64,000 nt of DNA from Neostapfia colusana (GCA_030760725.1 JASWHV010000011.1:16331501-16395500), one strand, 5' to 3'; numbered from the stretch's first letter, positions 1-12,480 are shown. Made by a program: numbers and translations. The notes: a model not told the origin generated them from the sequence alone.

Positions 1-1944
1 TTTACTAATATCCTAAATAATATTCTGGCAAAATTTGGGGGTTTTTGGATGAACCAAACTCCCGCTAAAATTCTTTTGCTGAAAAACTTTAAATAATTCT
101 CCAGATTTAAATATGATTTTCATACAAATTGGGCAGCATATTTGGACAGAGTTTTTCACTATGAATCCAACCCGATTTGAATCACTAAATTTGGAGCTTC
201 CTAGCAAAAGTTATGAGGTTCTAAAGTTTGAACTGAATTTGGGGATTTAAATAAATCGGGAATTGTTTAAACTCTTACCGTGGTTCCAGGAGCCACGTGT
301 CGACCGCTGTAACCAAGCCACACGGGCCACAGAATCTTTCCCGTGTTGCCACAGCTCGATCCGAGGCCACAGAAGATCTAAATTCCCCGCAACAGAGACC
401 GACACGTGGGCGAGCCCCCGTCTTTGTCTACCTCCAGCCACCCTCACTCCCGTGCCGCGGAGCTCGCCGGAGCTCTCGCCGAGAGGGGGTTCCGGTGCTC
501 GGAACTCGCTGATTCTCGCCTCATCTACATTATTTCATGCGTGGAACCTGTTTCTAGCCTTGTCGCCGACTCCGGCGACATCACGAAGACGCTGTAATAC
601 TCCAACCTTGCTTCGGTTAGCTCCTACAGCATCACAGCGACCTAGGGAGCAACGTCCAAGGCTCTGATCTCGCGAGAAACGTCGGCAACTAGGTGTTCAC
701 CATGCGACCTAGGTCGATTTCGGTGAAAATTCGAAAAAATTGAAGAATCGAAGGTTTCCTCGACGGTTCTTCCTAGTTCTTGATCCCACATACTCGCACA
801 AACGTCTACAAATGGGTTTCTAAGTATGGTGATGAGTGGTGTTCCGTGTCGCCCTAATTTCCCGATCTCCTACTCGCGGTTTATATCGCATGTCGGCAGG
901 AAAAACCAAATTCCGGCGAGCACGGTTTGTGACAAGCTGCCAGCGTTGCTGTGAAGCAAGAAGAGGTATAGGTGCACCTTTTTTTCTTTTGCAGCTCGGT
1001 GGGAGAAGCTATATGGCGGCCGGGCGACGAGTTCTTGTCGCGGCATCCTCACCCTGCGCGGTGGACGGAAAACGAGCTTAATGCCGTGGTTCCTGTGTAG
1101 CTGGCGCCTGGTTTTCGCTTCGGGCACGCTGAGGGAGGTCCCGCAATGCTGTGGAGAGGCTTAGCTCGGCGTGAAAGTGGCTGAGGCGTCCAGGAGCCGG
1201 TCCTCCGATGGGGGTGCAGTAGCGGCGGGAGAGGTTGTGCACACGGGAGGAAACCACGGGGAAGAGGAAGCGCGATGGGTTTTCTACGCGAGGGAGCCGT
1301 CCGTGGGATAATATCGGTGCACCGAGGAGGTTTCGACGGGGCTCGGGAGGTGGCAGCGGCGCTGCCTCGGTGTCGCGCTCTGTTCAGCAGCCGTCGGTGT
1401 CGAGTGGGAACACAGAGCAGAAAGTTTTTCCTTCAGTAGTAAGTCTTCCCCTCTCATTGACAAGTGGGTCCCACTCACTTCCTCTCTCAATTATCTCCAA
1501 TTTTTTGAACATTGCAACTTCAGCAATGAGGAACTCAAATTCAAAAGCCATGGTAATTTGACAAGTTTTTCCTCAGTTTTAAATTTGAATTCAAATTTCA
1601 ATGTAATTCACAAGTCTCTTTGATATACCTATCAAAGCACCTCCAAATTTGCTCAAAATTTGCATTCTTATTAATTCAAACCTGAAGAATTTGAATATGC
1701 CCTCTGATCTTTGAGTTGGCCATTGCAAATACAAGTTTTTAAACAACAGTTTGAATTTCGTTTTTGGAAATGGCCTTCTTTTCCTTGAAGTGAACCCTTT
1801 AGTTCAAACTGAATTTAAAGTCCTCTTGCACATGCCAACAATTACATGATTAAATAAAAGTTTTTGCAAGTCCCATATCTTGGATTTAATCTCAACTTTA
1901 TTCATCATTAAAGTTTTCCATTTACAAGTTTTTGGACTTTTACA
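1..1944 (-). repeat. 3' LTR of element A (partial)
   Basis: The LTR ends on the plus strand with CA at 1943-1944 (TG on the minus strand), directly next to the polypurine tract. It carries the conserved near-palindrome GTGGGTCCCAC at 1464-1474 that recurs in the other LTRs of the family. The first bases of the window match the intron-like AT-rich middle of element B's LTR (about 15345), so roughly half of a ~4-kb LTR is present; the rest lies outside. Confidence 0.85.
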
Positions 1945-1980
1945 TTCCCCGCACCTTAAAAAGAATCTCGTCCCGAGATT
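1945..1980 (-). other. Polypurine tract and adjacent hairpin, element A
   Basis: On the minus strand the purine-rich tract AAGGTGCGGGGAA (1945-1957) primes plus-strand DNA synthesis next to the LTR. Just upstream, 1964-1980 is the perfect inverted repeat AATCTCG-GGA-CGAGATT, found at the same place in elements B, C and D. Confidence 0.75.
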
Positions 1981-2012
1981 CACAATTAAGAATAATGTGG
2001 GGAGGACAACTA

Positions 2013-5000
2013 TCAAACATAAGCCTCTAATAACTCCGGATGATTGCGTTGTAAATATTCCTCGCTTTCCCATGTAGCTTCGTCGGACGTGTGATTTTCC
2101 CATAGCACCTTGAAAAATTGCAGTGTCCGGTTTCTGGTCCCGCGAGTCTTTTCATCAATTATCCGGGCTGGATGCTCAACATAAGTGAGGTCCGGCTTCA
2201 AATCTGCTACGCCTTCCGTGAGAATATCCGTTGGGACTTTCAAACACTTCCGCAACTGAGATATGTAGAAGACGTTATGAACTCCGGCTAAGGCTGCCAA
2301 TAACTCCAAACGGTATGCCACGGGTCCACATCTTTCAATGATGACGAAGGGACCGTAAAAACGCGGAGCCAATTTCCCCCTCACTCAGAATCGGTGAATA
2401 GCCTTCATAGGAGATACACGGAGGTATACGTGGTCCCCAACATGGAAGTCTAGAGGACGACGTCTCCTCTCCGCATAGCTCTTTTGTCTGGACTGAGCGG
2501 CTTTAAGATTTGCTTGAATAAGCCTTACTCGCTCTTCAGCTTCATTTACGAGATCAATCCCGTAAATCACTCTCTTGCCAGATTCACTCCAGTTTAAGGG
2601 TGTGCGGCACTTCCTGCCTAGAGAGCTTCGTACGGTACCATTTTGATGCTCACTTGATACCCATTGTTATAAGCGAATTCCGCCAACGTTAGATGATCAT
2701 CCCATCCTTTACCGTGGTGAATGACATGCTCGAAGCATATCTTCGACAACTTGATTCACCCTCTCCGTTTGCCCATCGGTTTGAGGATGATATGCAGAGC
2801 TTCTAATCAATTTGGTCCACAGTGATGCATGTGGCTGCTCCCAGAAACGAGCAACGAACAATGTGCCTCGATCGGAGATGATCGTCCGGGGAACTCCAAG
2901 TAGGCATAGTATTCTTGCAATATATAGCTCCGCATACTTCTTGGCATGGAATCCCGTATGTACCGGGATGAAAAATGCGCTGACTTGGTTAACCAATCCA
3001 CGATTACCCAAACCGAGTCATGCTTATTAGCCGTGAGAGGTAGTCCAACAATGAAGTCCATACTAATATCCTCCCACTTCCATGCCGGAACGTTTAGCGG
3101 TTGTAAGGTTCCCGCTTTATTCATGTGGTCGGCTTTAACTCACCGACACATAGCACATTCTGATACGTATTTAGCAACCTCTCTCTTCATCTGGGTCCAC
3201 CAAAATTTAGTCTTTAATTCTTGGTACATCTTGTTGCTGCCGGGATGAATAGAAAATTTGGATAAGTGAGCCTCATCCAAAATTTTCTTCCGCAGCCTCA
3301 TATCACGGGGTTCGACTATCCGGTCCTTGAACCATAAGGTATCTTCATCATCTAACCGAAAACATTTCATCTCCCCGTTCTTCAACCTCCTTTTTATTTG
3401 AGCCATGCCCTTGTCTTGCTTTTGAGCTTTCATAACCTCCTCTCTAATTGTGGGTATGAGAGCTAGATTATGTAGAGCTCCATATGGAACCAAGTAGAGA
3501 CTCGGTTCTTCCTCTTCTATCGGCGTAATGGTCAGATTATGAACATGAGACTTCCGGCTGAGTGCATCGGCAACCACATTTGCCTTGCCCGGACGATAAT
3601 GAATTTCAATCTCATAGTCTTTGATGAGCTCCAACCATCGCCGTTGTCGCATATTCAACTCTTTTTGAGTGAATATGTACTTCAAACTTTTGTGATCGGT
3701 GTAGAGATGAACCAGATTTCCCAATAAGTAATGTCTCCACATCTTCAAAGCTAATACCACGGCAGCAAGCTCGAGATCATGAGTTGGATAATGTTGCTCA
3801 TGATTCCGTAATTGCCGTGACCCATATGCGACCACGCGTCCTCCTTGCATGAGTACACAACCAAGTCCGATGCTGGACGCATCACAATAAACATCAAAGG
3901 GCTTGGTTGTATCCGGTTGAGCTAAAATCGGGGCTGTTGTGAGGTGTTTTACCAACGCTTGAAAGGCTTCCTCACATGGCTTGCTCCAATCATATTTGAT
4001 GCCCTTTTTCAGTAGCTCCGTCATAGGTTTGGAGATTTTTGAGAAGCCCGAGATGAACCTCCGATAATATCCCGCCAAACCTAGGAAACTACAAACTTCA
4101 TGGACTGATGTTGGAGACTTCCACTTCAGCACTTGTTCAATCTTGCTTGGATCAACAGCAATGCCTTCTGCTGAAATAATTTCCAAGAAATGGCACTTGG
4201 TTGATCCAGAATTCACATTTACTAAACTTTGCATAGAGCTTGTGATCTCTCAGTCGTTGGAGCACAATATGCAAATGTTTAGTATGTTCCTCTTCAGATT
4301 TGGAATAGACCAAGATGTCATCAATGAATACCATGAAGAACTGATTCAGCTCCGGCATGAACACCGAGTTCATAAGATACATAAAGTGAGACGGAGCATT
4401 GGTTAACCCAAATGACATGACAAGATACTCATAGAGTCCATATCTTGTCGAGAATGCTGTTTTTGGGATATCCTCCGCTCGAATCTTGATTTGATGATAT
4501 CCCGACCTTAAGTCCATCTTGGAGAAGACTTTAGCACCCACTAGCTGATCAAAAAGAATATCAATTCTTGGTAGTGGATACTTGTTCTTTACGTCACAGC
4601 ATTTAAAGGACGATAATTGACGCATAGCCTCAGTGTCTCATCCTTCTTCTTTACAAAAAAGGCCAAGCAACCACATGGTGATGAACTTGGACGAATGAAC
4701 CCCTTGTCCATCAGATATTTGAGTTGCTCCTTCAATTCTGCTAGTTCATTCGGAGCCATTTTGTATGGTCTCCGAGAAATCGGCGTGGTTCCCGGTATCA
4801 ACTCTATTTTGAATTCCACCTCGCGCTCGGGTGGTAAGCCTGGAAGATCTTCGGGAAACACGTCCGGATATTCATGGACTACCGGAATGTCTTCTAACTT
4901 GCAATCTTCGGCATTACATACTTTCTGTTCTTTGGAAACCGCTTTGCCGAGATAAAATGTTTGACGCCCGTGAAGTGTAGAGTCCAAATGAACACTTCTG

Positions 5001-5422
5001 TTCTCGATGTCCAGAACAGCCTTATGGATGGTCGACCATGATATTCCCAATATGGCACTGATTCCTTGGTCTTCAAGAATAATGAGGGTGGTAGGATAAA
5101 TTTTTCGACCCAAACAAAGTGGTGCTCGAGAAATGACTTCATTAGTCGATATGTCTCCACCTGGCGAAATAATAAGGTAAGAACCTTTTGTGATAGTTGT
5201 GGAGATCTGATCCCGGATCACCGTCGCCCTGCTAATGAAGTTATGTGTTGCACCAGAGTCGAATAAAATGACAACCGCCTTGTCATCTAAGGTGAACCTG
5301 TCGGCAGGAACAGGTCCTCCCTTTGGCAGATCATCGACTAACACATAATTAATTGTTCCCACTTTGGACATAGCTTTTCTTTGCTGTTCCAGATCACTCT
5401 TTGGAACTGGACCCACAGACAT
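2013..5422 (-). pseudogene. pol: pol of element A: protease-RT-RNase H-integrase-chromodomain-like tail, broken
   Basis: Encodes the replication and integration enzymes of a Ty3/gypsy element. Visible blocks on the minus strand: aspartic protease motif DSGATHNFIS (about 5233-5262), RT catalytic FIDDILVYS (about 4300-4330), RNase H first acidic site in VYCDASSIGLG (about 3870-3895), integrase zinc-finger region ending CAMC (about 3150-3290), integrase core with SDRGTLF and YHPQTDGQTERVNQ (about 2780-3040), and a C-terminal chromodomain-like segment with DEATWESEEYL (about 2050-2110). Breaks: frameshifts near 4210 and 4600, a TGA between the zinc finger and the core (about 3140), a frameshift near 2990, missing frame between 2571 and 2708, and an in-frame stop at 2385. 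The catalytic residues are mostly present but the frame is not, so it is non-functional. Confidence 0.9.
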
Positions 5423-6472
5423 AATGTTGCTGCTCGGTTCAGTTGCTTCATTGATGATGTGTTCGTTGTCAATATGAAGTGGGACACCACTCGGTTCAGC
5501 TGAGAAATCACCGGAATCATCTTCAACGTCTTGAGGGAAATAACATTCTGGTGCACCTTGTTGATACTGAGGTGCATGAGAAATAAGTTACTGCTGCGGT
5601 GGAGGTGCATAAAACCTCTGTGGAGTATACGACTCGTCATACTCTAAGAATGATTGCACTTCTTGTGGAACCTCTCGACTGGAAGGTGAACAGATTACCA
5701 ACCGATACTTCTGAGGCAGATAACTGCATTCATCCTGTGATGAGTCTCTTTCCCTCTTTTCTTTAAGGTAGAGATTGGAATAATATTCCTGAGTGATAGC
5801 ACAGATAACAAACTCATCAAAATTCTCTTGGCTAACTTGAGCCAACTCACATCGCAGCCTAGCAGTCAGCCCTCGCTAAAAATGATAACCCCTCTTGGAG
5901 GGTGATTTAACATAGTCAGGGACATATTGAGCTAAGCGATTGAATTCCTTCGCATACTCAATAACACTCCTTTCCCCTTACTTTAGATTCCAGAATTCAT
6001 CCAGACTTGTTTGCATTACGCCTGCAGGAACGAAACGAGCAAGAAACGCATCCTGGAACTCCGCCAATGTGACACGACGACCTGCTATTTGGATAGCAAG
6101 GTATTCTGCCCACCATGCTCCAGCAAAGCCGTGAAGCTGCTGAGCGGCAAATAGAGGCTTCTGGATATCATCACATTGAATCAACCCAAACATGGACTCA
6201 ATGATACGTAACCAGTGATTAGCTTCACAATGGTCAGCCGCTTCGGAGAATACCAGCGGTTGTGTCGCCAAGAAATCTAGATAAGTGCTCGAGGTTGGCA
6301 TGTGATGCTGAGCTTCTCTATTTATTCCATGCTGAACTAGAGTTTGGAAAGTTTCATTCATCTTCGCCATAATTTCAGCCAATCCGGTTGGTGATGGCTC
6401 TTGTGATGAAGTCGAGTCATTCCCACCTCAACTTGAACCTCCAATCTCCATTTGAGAATGTGTGCGTACCAT
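5423..6472 (-). pseudogene. gag: gag of element A, broken
   Basis: The start is placed at the ATG at 6472, which opens with MVRTHSQMEIGGSS and parallels the E gag start (MTRTRANPEIGGSS). A capsid-like region follows (5978-6382) with the conserved AAQQLHGFAGAWWAEYL and FLARFVPAGVM blocks. Stops occur at about 6427, after EFWNLK (5978), and in the next segment near 5880; 5588-5845 continues the downstream gag. Immediately before the ATG lies a pyrimidine-rich run ending GCAG, resembling a 3' splice site, as in the other copies. No intact CCHC knuckle was seen. Non-functional relic. Confidence 0.75.
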
Positions 6473-7590
6473 ACTGCACGAAACAAAATTTTGAGTCAAT
6501 CAAAATTCTATCTCAGTAGTAAGTAAGGATAAGTAAAACATGAAAATGTCATGAACTTTATTAAAGCATAACCACATTCATGTTTAAACAAATCTTATGT
6601 ACGCCAAACTAATCAACTGGACTACACTGACCAGTTCACACAAACTCCAAAATTTACTCACGTTAACTGCAGATTCTTGACTTGAGTTTTCAATACCAAA
6701 GTTCTAGTAAACTTCAGTATCTTCCCAACAAGTACTCCTAGACCTCTAGATAATCTCTGGATCAAAAGTTATGATTGCTCAAAGTTGACAGAATTCCTGG
6801 ATAAAATTTGCCAGCATCTCCTTTTACGTGGCTACCTTTATCACAGTTTTATATGCAAATACAATAAGAATCTGAGCAAAGTTTGAACTACAACAATGTT
6901 GCAAATTTCATAACATTTACAACGGTGTATCATAGGCTCCTTAAGGATTTTTCTACAGAAAGTTATGGCTTAAAAACAGAAAGGCCCAGAGAGGCTTTGC
7001 TGCTGTCCTGGTTTTGAACAGTTTGCCTTCAACTGGACTTTTCACCAACTTAACTTGTGATTTTGCTCTAGAGGTCTACAAAGAAATTGTAGAGCACTTG
7101 AAAATCTTTCAAGAACCGTATCATACACCTTAATTGATTAAATCTACTCAGATTTATGCTCTGTTAAATTCCAGCAAGAATTCCTGCCAGAAACAGAGCA
7201 CTCTGTTTTTGAAATCTTTGAAACCTAGACCTTCTCTCATTTGAATCTTAGCTCAAAATAAGAGTTCAGTAACTAATATTCGTTTTGAACTTCCATTTTA
7301 GTTGGAAGTTAGTTCATGAATCATTTCTTCATAGGGAAGAGGTTATTAAATGTAGTACGGTGTCGATGCACCACAAGAAACATGTCGGTACTACGTTGCC
7401 TCTCCAAAAGAAAAATCCTAACCGGATTATACCGACATATACGTATTATCAGTGGCACTAAGATGGTCTCTCGCACACGTATACTACACGGGATACATAC
7501 GTGGTTAGTACCTGCAGAAGAACACTCAATAGTGGTGCACTCAAAGGTTGTTTTCATTTCAGGCAGTTCCATATCATACTAAAAACATAT
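6473..7590 (-). other. Leader of element A
   Basis: AT-rich, no credible ORF. The stretch 7345-7530 matches the leader of element B (22975-23140) through shared blocks such as GTCGGTACTA and AGTGGCACTAA, so it is the untranslated region between primer site and gag. The PBS itself is not present. Confidence 0.6.
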
Positions 7591-7829
7591 GCCCCGTATC
7601 ATTTCCATACGGGCCATCCTTGATCACTTCATCAGTTCTTGGCCTTACATGCTATTATTTTGAAGCTTCGTTGCCGCCACTCGGTGGAAAAGTGATTGCC
7701 ACCCCTCTGCTCCCTGTGGTGCCGGTGCTCCAGACCTTTCCACGTGATGACCTCCACAGAAAAAAGGTGCGCCTTAGAGTCTTTTAACCGTGCCTGAAGA
7801 TCTCCTTGAGTTTCATCAATCATAGCTTG
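7591..7829. other. Unassigned junction sequence
   Basis: Lies between the end of A's leader and the start of LTR fragment H. A minus-strand open stretch (7632-7823) begins MIDETQGDLQARLKD and contains HRHHREQRGGNHF; I do not recognise it. It could be a captured scrap of another element's gag-like protein. Confidence 0.3.
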
Positions 7830-10072
7830 AGTAATCTTCAGTTTTCCGACAGCATGTCTTAGTGAATAGTCCTAGATTTTGATTACAATTCGTTTTACAG
7901 AATTTGGGAAAACTTTGAATTGCCATAACATCCTGTGGGATTGTCCAAAATTGTGAAACAAATTTTGTTGGATTCCTTTCAACCAGTACTTTGCAGTAAT
8001 GCAAATTAATTGGTATGAAAATACCTGGAATTTCCTCCATATTTCTTCAAATCTAAATCTTTGGGATTTAATTCCAGGTGATAACTATTATGGAACATGC
8101 CCAATTTTGGCCAACATGCCCTTCATAAATCAACTGATCTTCAGTAAACATTTGAGCAGCATTGGACTTAATTTACTGGGTCTAATGGTGTTCCAAATGC
8201 TTCGGTTCTAGAAAAATTAGAAAAAGAACAGAGAGCAATTTCAGTTTTTATCCAAACTTAGGAATTCCATATCTCACTGTATAAACCTCCAAAATTAGTG
8301 AAACCAATTCTCCGGGACTCGGAAAATTTTGAAGTTTCTGAAAAGTCTAGTTTGCTGCATGACAACTTTAAGGTTTCGCTTATTAATTTAGAGAAGGAAA
8401 ATGACTTAGGGAATTCTTTAGAGCACACACTTAATTAACTTTCTCTGAATTTTGGCCAGCATTACCTGAGTGTCATGTGTGAATTCCTGTAAAACTCCCA
8501 AGTCCATTAGAGTTTATTTTATACAGATTTCACTTAAATCTTTATAACTGCTCGTACACGTTTAATAACTTAGTCATTTGCATTTTTGTTCATTTTGATT
8601 AGTTGCCGAGCTCGAAGAGGCACCGGAGGCCCTTGAAGTAATTCCTTCGGAAAGTGACTTCACTGACCTACAGCAACAAGGCAATCCCCGGTTTCATTTA
8701 ACAAACTTTAGCAAGTTTTTTATTTACATCACTAGAGTATGGGGTTCATATGTGCGTTAGGTATATAATGTTTTGATACCCCACTTGCATAACCAGATCA
8801 TTCCAGGGAGAGTGATGGTAGTGGTTAAATTCTCGAGTAGTATATGCTAAGATTAATGTTTATAGAATTCGGTACAAGTCGAGTAGTTGGAGTCTACTCG
8901 CGAAGTTAAGATTGGCTACATACGGGATTGGTTCGAGACGTGAGGTTTACCTAATCTGAAAATTGAGACTGGGCAGGGGTGTAGGATGCAGCAAGATGGA
9001 TTCTTGCGTACGTGGCCCTGCCCGTGTCGATTGAGGACCGATCCGTGTGCGGCCCCGCTAAACAAGTTTGAATGTACCGAAGGCATATCAGATATATGGG
9101 GTCAAATAAAGTGATGTATCCTATACCTCCGGGCGTCGAGGCATAACACACCATTTTATAGGCGTAGGTCTAGAGCAGCAAGGTGGAAATCCGCTAACGG
9201 GCACAGAGTTGCTCCATGTAGGGAATCTTTTGCCCGTTTCGGTGTGACCGGTTCGATGTTTGGGCTGTCGGGTGAAAGGTTGTCCCGTACGACATCGGTT
9301 CAGTGTGCCGTCACAGCTCTAAGGATAGGCGTACATGACGTGCTATTCGGGTATCCCTGCAGGTGTATATCGAGTCGATTCACCGTCCCTCACAGTCATG
9401 AGTACCGCTTGTTCACTGTGTCGTGACGTAGTAAATATTGGAGATGAATGTGCTGATATAATTGCTGTTATGCTTTTAATTGTATTGCAACTTGATTGCC
9501 ACCAAATATTGGTCAATAAATTTCAGATTCTTGAACCCTTAATATGTTGCTAAAATCTGAACTAAGGACGAACCATTAGATATGTCCTTGGCTGAAATTT
9601 ACTGTTCTATTATCTGTACACTTACATGTAGAGTTTTATGCCTAGGAAGTCGGTTAAGACATGCTGAGCCATCGTGCTCAAAGTTGCTGTTATAAGTATT
9701 TGCAGGTGAGGAGTACCCCACTGCTATTGAGTACGGGTTCACCGGAGAGGTTTACCCCCCTTCAGGAACTACGGCCGAGTGAGGGCCGTGCACGCCGCCA
9801 TGATCTACTTGGATGTTGCTAGCGTGAACCATCCCTAGGGCTGGATGAGTTCCCTTTTGCTTAGCTAGGCGATAGGCGCGAGTTGTGTAATTATCTTCAG
9901 CTGCAGTAGTAATTATGTAAATTAGATGGAAACTGAATGGTTTGTACCACTTTTGTATAAATTCATCAAGTTTTTATGCAATACGTATGTTTCTTATTTT
10001 GTGTGCTGTCGGGTGTCGCATCATACGACACCACTTTCTGAGATCCTGAAATGTACGGATTCAGTCCGTCAC
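7830..10072 (+). repeat. LTR fragment H (plus orientation), 5'-truncated
   Basis: Colinear but diverged from the second half of the D and E LTRs: intron-like AT-rich region, middle coding block (8611-8680), the GTACAAGTCGAGTAGTTGG block near 8870, final coding block (9706-9782), and a terminus ending GTCACA at about 10072. The terminus matches that of fragment I, so H and I are one subfamily. The front (U3, promoter, first block) is missing, and no PBS follows the end, so it is a solo or decayed LTR. Confidence 0.75.
8611..9782 (+). pseudogene. LTR-resident ORF, blocks 2 and 3, copy H
   Basis: Block 2 (8611-8680, 70 nt) reads LEEAPEALEVIPSESDF and on to a phase-1 end at CAAG followed by GC, a possible GC-type 5' splice site. 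Block 3 (9706-9782, 77 nt) starts after TTTGCAG and stops at TGA; its frame joins block 2 through a Gly codon exactly as in D, B and E. The protein is diverged but stays open and acidic. The first block is lost with the truncated LTR, so this copy cannot make the full product. Function unknown. Confidence 0.45.
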
Positions 10073-10865
10073 AGGTTCTGCGGTCGTTCGGAGATCGAGT
10101 CAAAATCTTTCAGGTTTCGATGCCTCTCTCCCCATCATTTGGTCACAGCCAACCTTGGCAGGTATAAAGCTAGTTATCACGGATTGTGGTTCTGTGGTTG
10201 AACAGAGATCGAGTCAAAGTTCTCAAGACTTTGGTGCCTCTCTCCTCGTCACTTAGTCACATCCAATCTTGGCAGGTATAAAGCTTCTTTTCTTGGTTGA
10301 TTTTCAGCTAGTTATCCCGTGTCATACCTACTGCCATGAAGATCAGGCCACCCCCTGGGTTTCACCCTATCAAATTTGATCAGAATTGTGCTTATTATTA
10401 TCTTGGCAATAGGCTTCCTTTAAATAGACCTGAAACATCTCAGAATCCTAGTTAACTATGACTGTTTTCTATCTCAAACATAAATTTTAAGCAAATCTAT
10501 CTCTAACTTACTTCCTCAGCAGATACATATGAGTATGTCACGCCTTATTCCTTCTATAACTTATTTTACGATGTTATGTACAAGTGCAAGGGGGTACATT
10601 ATCGAGTATTGCCCAAAGTTTACTAAGTCCTGCTTCGGCATCAGTATATTGCAGTTTAGGCGCTTTTATCTTGCTACCACAAGGTAAACTTTGTTTTCCG
10701 GCTGATCCCCCATTGGCACACCTGCACCTTGTATTTTCATGATAAAACCGCCTCCCGCACCAGGTTATGGCACTTTTCACATGCAAAACAGATTACCATA
10801 CTTGGCACCCAACATTGGCAAAGCTTCTTGTACTAGTAGCACTGGTCCTCCTTTGTGGCCTTGTG
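10073..10865. other. Unassigned sequence with a local direct repeat
   Basis: Follows the end of LTR H. It holds two diverged copies of an ~80-bp sequence (10093-10170 and 10205-10285). The rest (10290-10865) shows no motif I can name and no long ORF. Confidence 0.4.
10093..10285 (+). repeat. Interrupted direct repeat, two ~80-bp copies
   Basis: Both copies start GAGATCGAGTCAAA, pass through ATGCCTCTCTCC or GTGCCTCTCTCC and end CTTGGCAGGTATAAAGCT. Spacing is about 112 bp. May be an old tandem duplication. Confidence 0.7.
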
Positions 10866-11187
10866 AAGCGTCCCGACCCATAAGATCGGAACTAAACATG
10901 TAATATTACGCAAAAAACAGAGTTCGGTACATAATATTACAATACAAGTGGAACCACAACCATACAGGGCTTTATTACAATGGCATACACTTTAGTACAA
11001 CAATCATAAAAACTAACATGATGATAACTAACATCATAAGAACATGAACGACTAGCTCCTCCTCTTTCATGGTTCCACGGTAACAACATTGGTGCGGATA
11101 TGACTCTACTCGAAGTCCTCCGGTTGAGGTCAGGATCCTCTGAAGATATCAACAATGGTTGAGTACAAGAAAAAAAAAGAACTCAGC
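10866..11187 (-). other. LTR-like fragment, minus orientation
   Basis: Begins GCGTCCCGACCCATAAGATCGG, which looks like the complement of a gypsy LTR 3' end, and has the TTATTACA-rich composition of the family's LTR termini. No clear counterpart of the coding blocks. Weak call. Confidence 0.35.
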
Positions 11188-11930
11188 TGTGAGAACCGGG
11201 GTCCTGACATTCCAGGAATCGCATTAGGTGGTGTCGTGCGATGCAACACCCAACAACGCACTTCAAAAGACATTCATATTACATCACATTAGCTTGAACC
11301 AACAAGTTCAAGCAGAAATATATTACATTTCAAAACATATCTACAGCAGAAGTCTTGTCTCTACTCACACACTACGTACAAACTACGAAAAATATTGAAC
11401 AGTCCATCCCTCGGACCGTTCACTCTAGTAGCAGCTTCTCAAGGCAGCGTGCATGGCTCCCATTCAGCCATATACCACGACGGGGGTGTGGCCTCCCAAC
11501 TGAGCCCTTCATCAGACGAGGCCATAGATGGCCCCTCACCTGCAGCAACAACTTGTATAGCAAACGTGAGCTCGGATGCTCAGCAAGTCTTAACCATCTC
11601 ATCCTAAACATGAAACTCTACATGAGTAATAGGTTCTAATTTAGGCAGGGGATTATTGCATTAAAAAATAGCCTAACTATAGGTTCTTAACTTCAACTTT
11701 TAGCACAGATTAACCCCTGGTGCTACACAACACTGTGACTCCACAATCAAACAAGAAACGCTTCATGCCGATGTTGCTTACCTCAGGGAAAATAAATTTA
11801 AGTTTAGTTTGCACTAATCTTACATCAAAAAAGGTGGAAATGCAATATCTCTTATTTACTTCCATGTCCGTTTGTTATTTCCAAATAAGCGAGTGACGAG
11901 CCAGGGATCTGTCCTGTTGCCGTACACATC
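11188..11930 (-). repeat. LTR fragment I (minus orientation)
   Basis: Plus-strand start TGTGAGAACCGGGGTCCTGA is the complement of an LTR end and matches the end of H. Downstream similarity to the B LTR includes GTGCATGGCTCCCATTC, GCTCAGCAAGTCT, the CTACATGAG block and the CAATCAAACAAGAAAC block. Only the 3' part of the LTR is present. Confidence 0.7.
11439..11539 (-). pseudogene. LTR-resident ORF, final block, copy I
   Basis: Reading on the minus strand after CTGCAG, a 101-nt block stays open in the same phase as the final block of D, B, E and H and ends AEWEPCTLP then TGA, matching the VEWESCTPQS ending in D. Upstream blocks are absent from this fragment. The sequence differs at many sites from D yet preserves the Glu-Trp-Glu...Cys-Thr ending, which argues for past coding selection. 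Confidence 0.45.
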
Positions 11931-12480
11931 TGCGAGGACCCGACGGTCCTGACATTCCAGGATGTCGCTGAGGGGTGCTGTGATACACAACACCAGATAA
12001 CACACATAAAAGGCGATAAGCGGAAGCTAAATTTTGTTACATAAATCTGTTTATGAACATAGTTACATCAAGTGTCGTTTATAGCCTACACTCGCAGCCG
12101 TAGACTAAGCAAAAGGTCTCACGTTCAGCGCGTGAACATGATCGCACAAGCACACATGCATACACTAACACGGCGGCGTGCACGGCTCCCATTCGACAGT
12201 GGTTCCCTCTTAGGGGTCTGTCTCCTCCTCGTGATAGGAGGATGAGTCCCGATCTTCCGAGAGGTAGGGTAAACTTGATTGGGTGGAGATCTCGACGTTG
12301 ATGATCCAAGGCACCGAACGAACGAAACCCCACAATCAGTACACCACTGCTCCGTTGGTTATCACCCATGTCACACGAATGACCTCGCCATGAAGGCTTA
12401 TCCCTGCAAGCGCAATCAAGAACACAAGCAAGAACAGAGAGGTTGCAATCAAAACTGAATTGATCACGAATTTGGGGTCT
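11931..12480 (-). repeat. LTR fragment J (minus orientation)
   Basis: Starts TGCGAGGACCCGACGGTCCTGA and then follows the LTR end of B closely (GCTGAGGGGTGCTGTG, GATAACACACAT, TTTATGAACAT). The counterpart of the final coding block lies at about 12160-12235 and keeps the ending TVEWEPCTPPC, but carries an in-frame TAA upstream. Its left end abuts fragment I. Confidence 0.7.

Larger units (their letters stand above)
1..7590 (-). mobile_element. Element A: degenerate Ty3/gypsy chromodomain-type retrotransposon
   Basis: Reading on the minus strand, the order is leader, gag, protease, RT, RNase H, integrase, chromodomain-like tail, polypurine tract and 3' LTR, the last cut by the window edge. Protein blocks are clearly homologous to those of elements B, D and E but more diverged, and the gag belongs to a different subfamily. 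There is no ORF1 upstream of gag. The right end is lost: leader similarity to B (22975-23130) stops near 7590 and no PBS or 5' LTR follows. Stops and frameshifts through gag and pol show a dead copy. Confidence 0.9.

Noticed and set aside
7830..10072. H as a full element with PBS and internal region
   Set aside because: No TGGTATCAGAGC or other primer site follows the LTR end and no family ORF is next to it.
11395..11639. Plus-strand ORFs over fragment I
   Set aside because: They lie antisense to a recognisable LTR fragment and show no similarity to anything else in the window.
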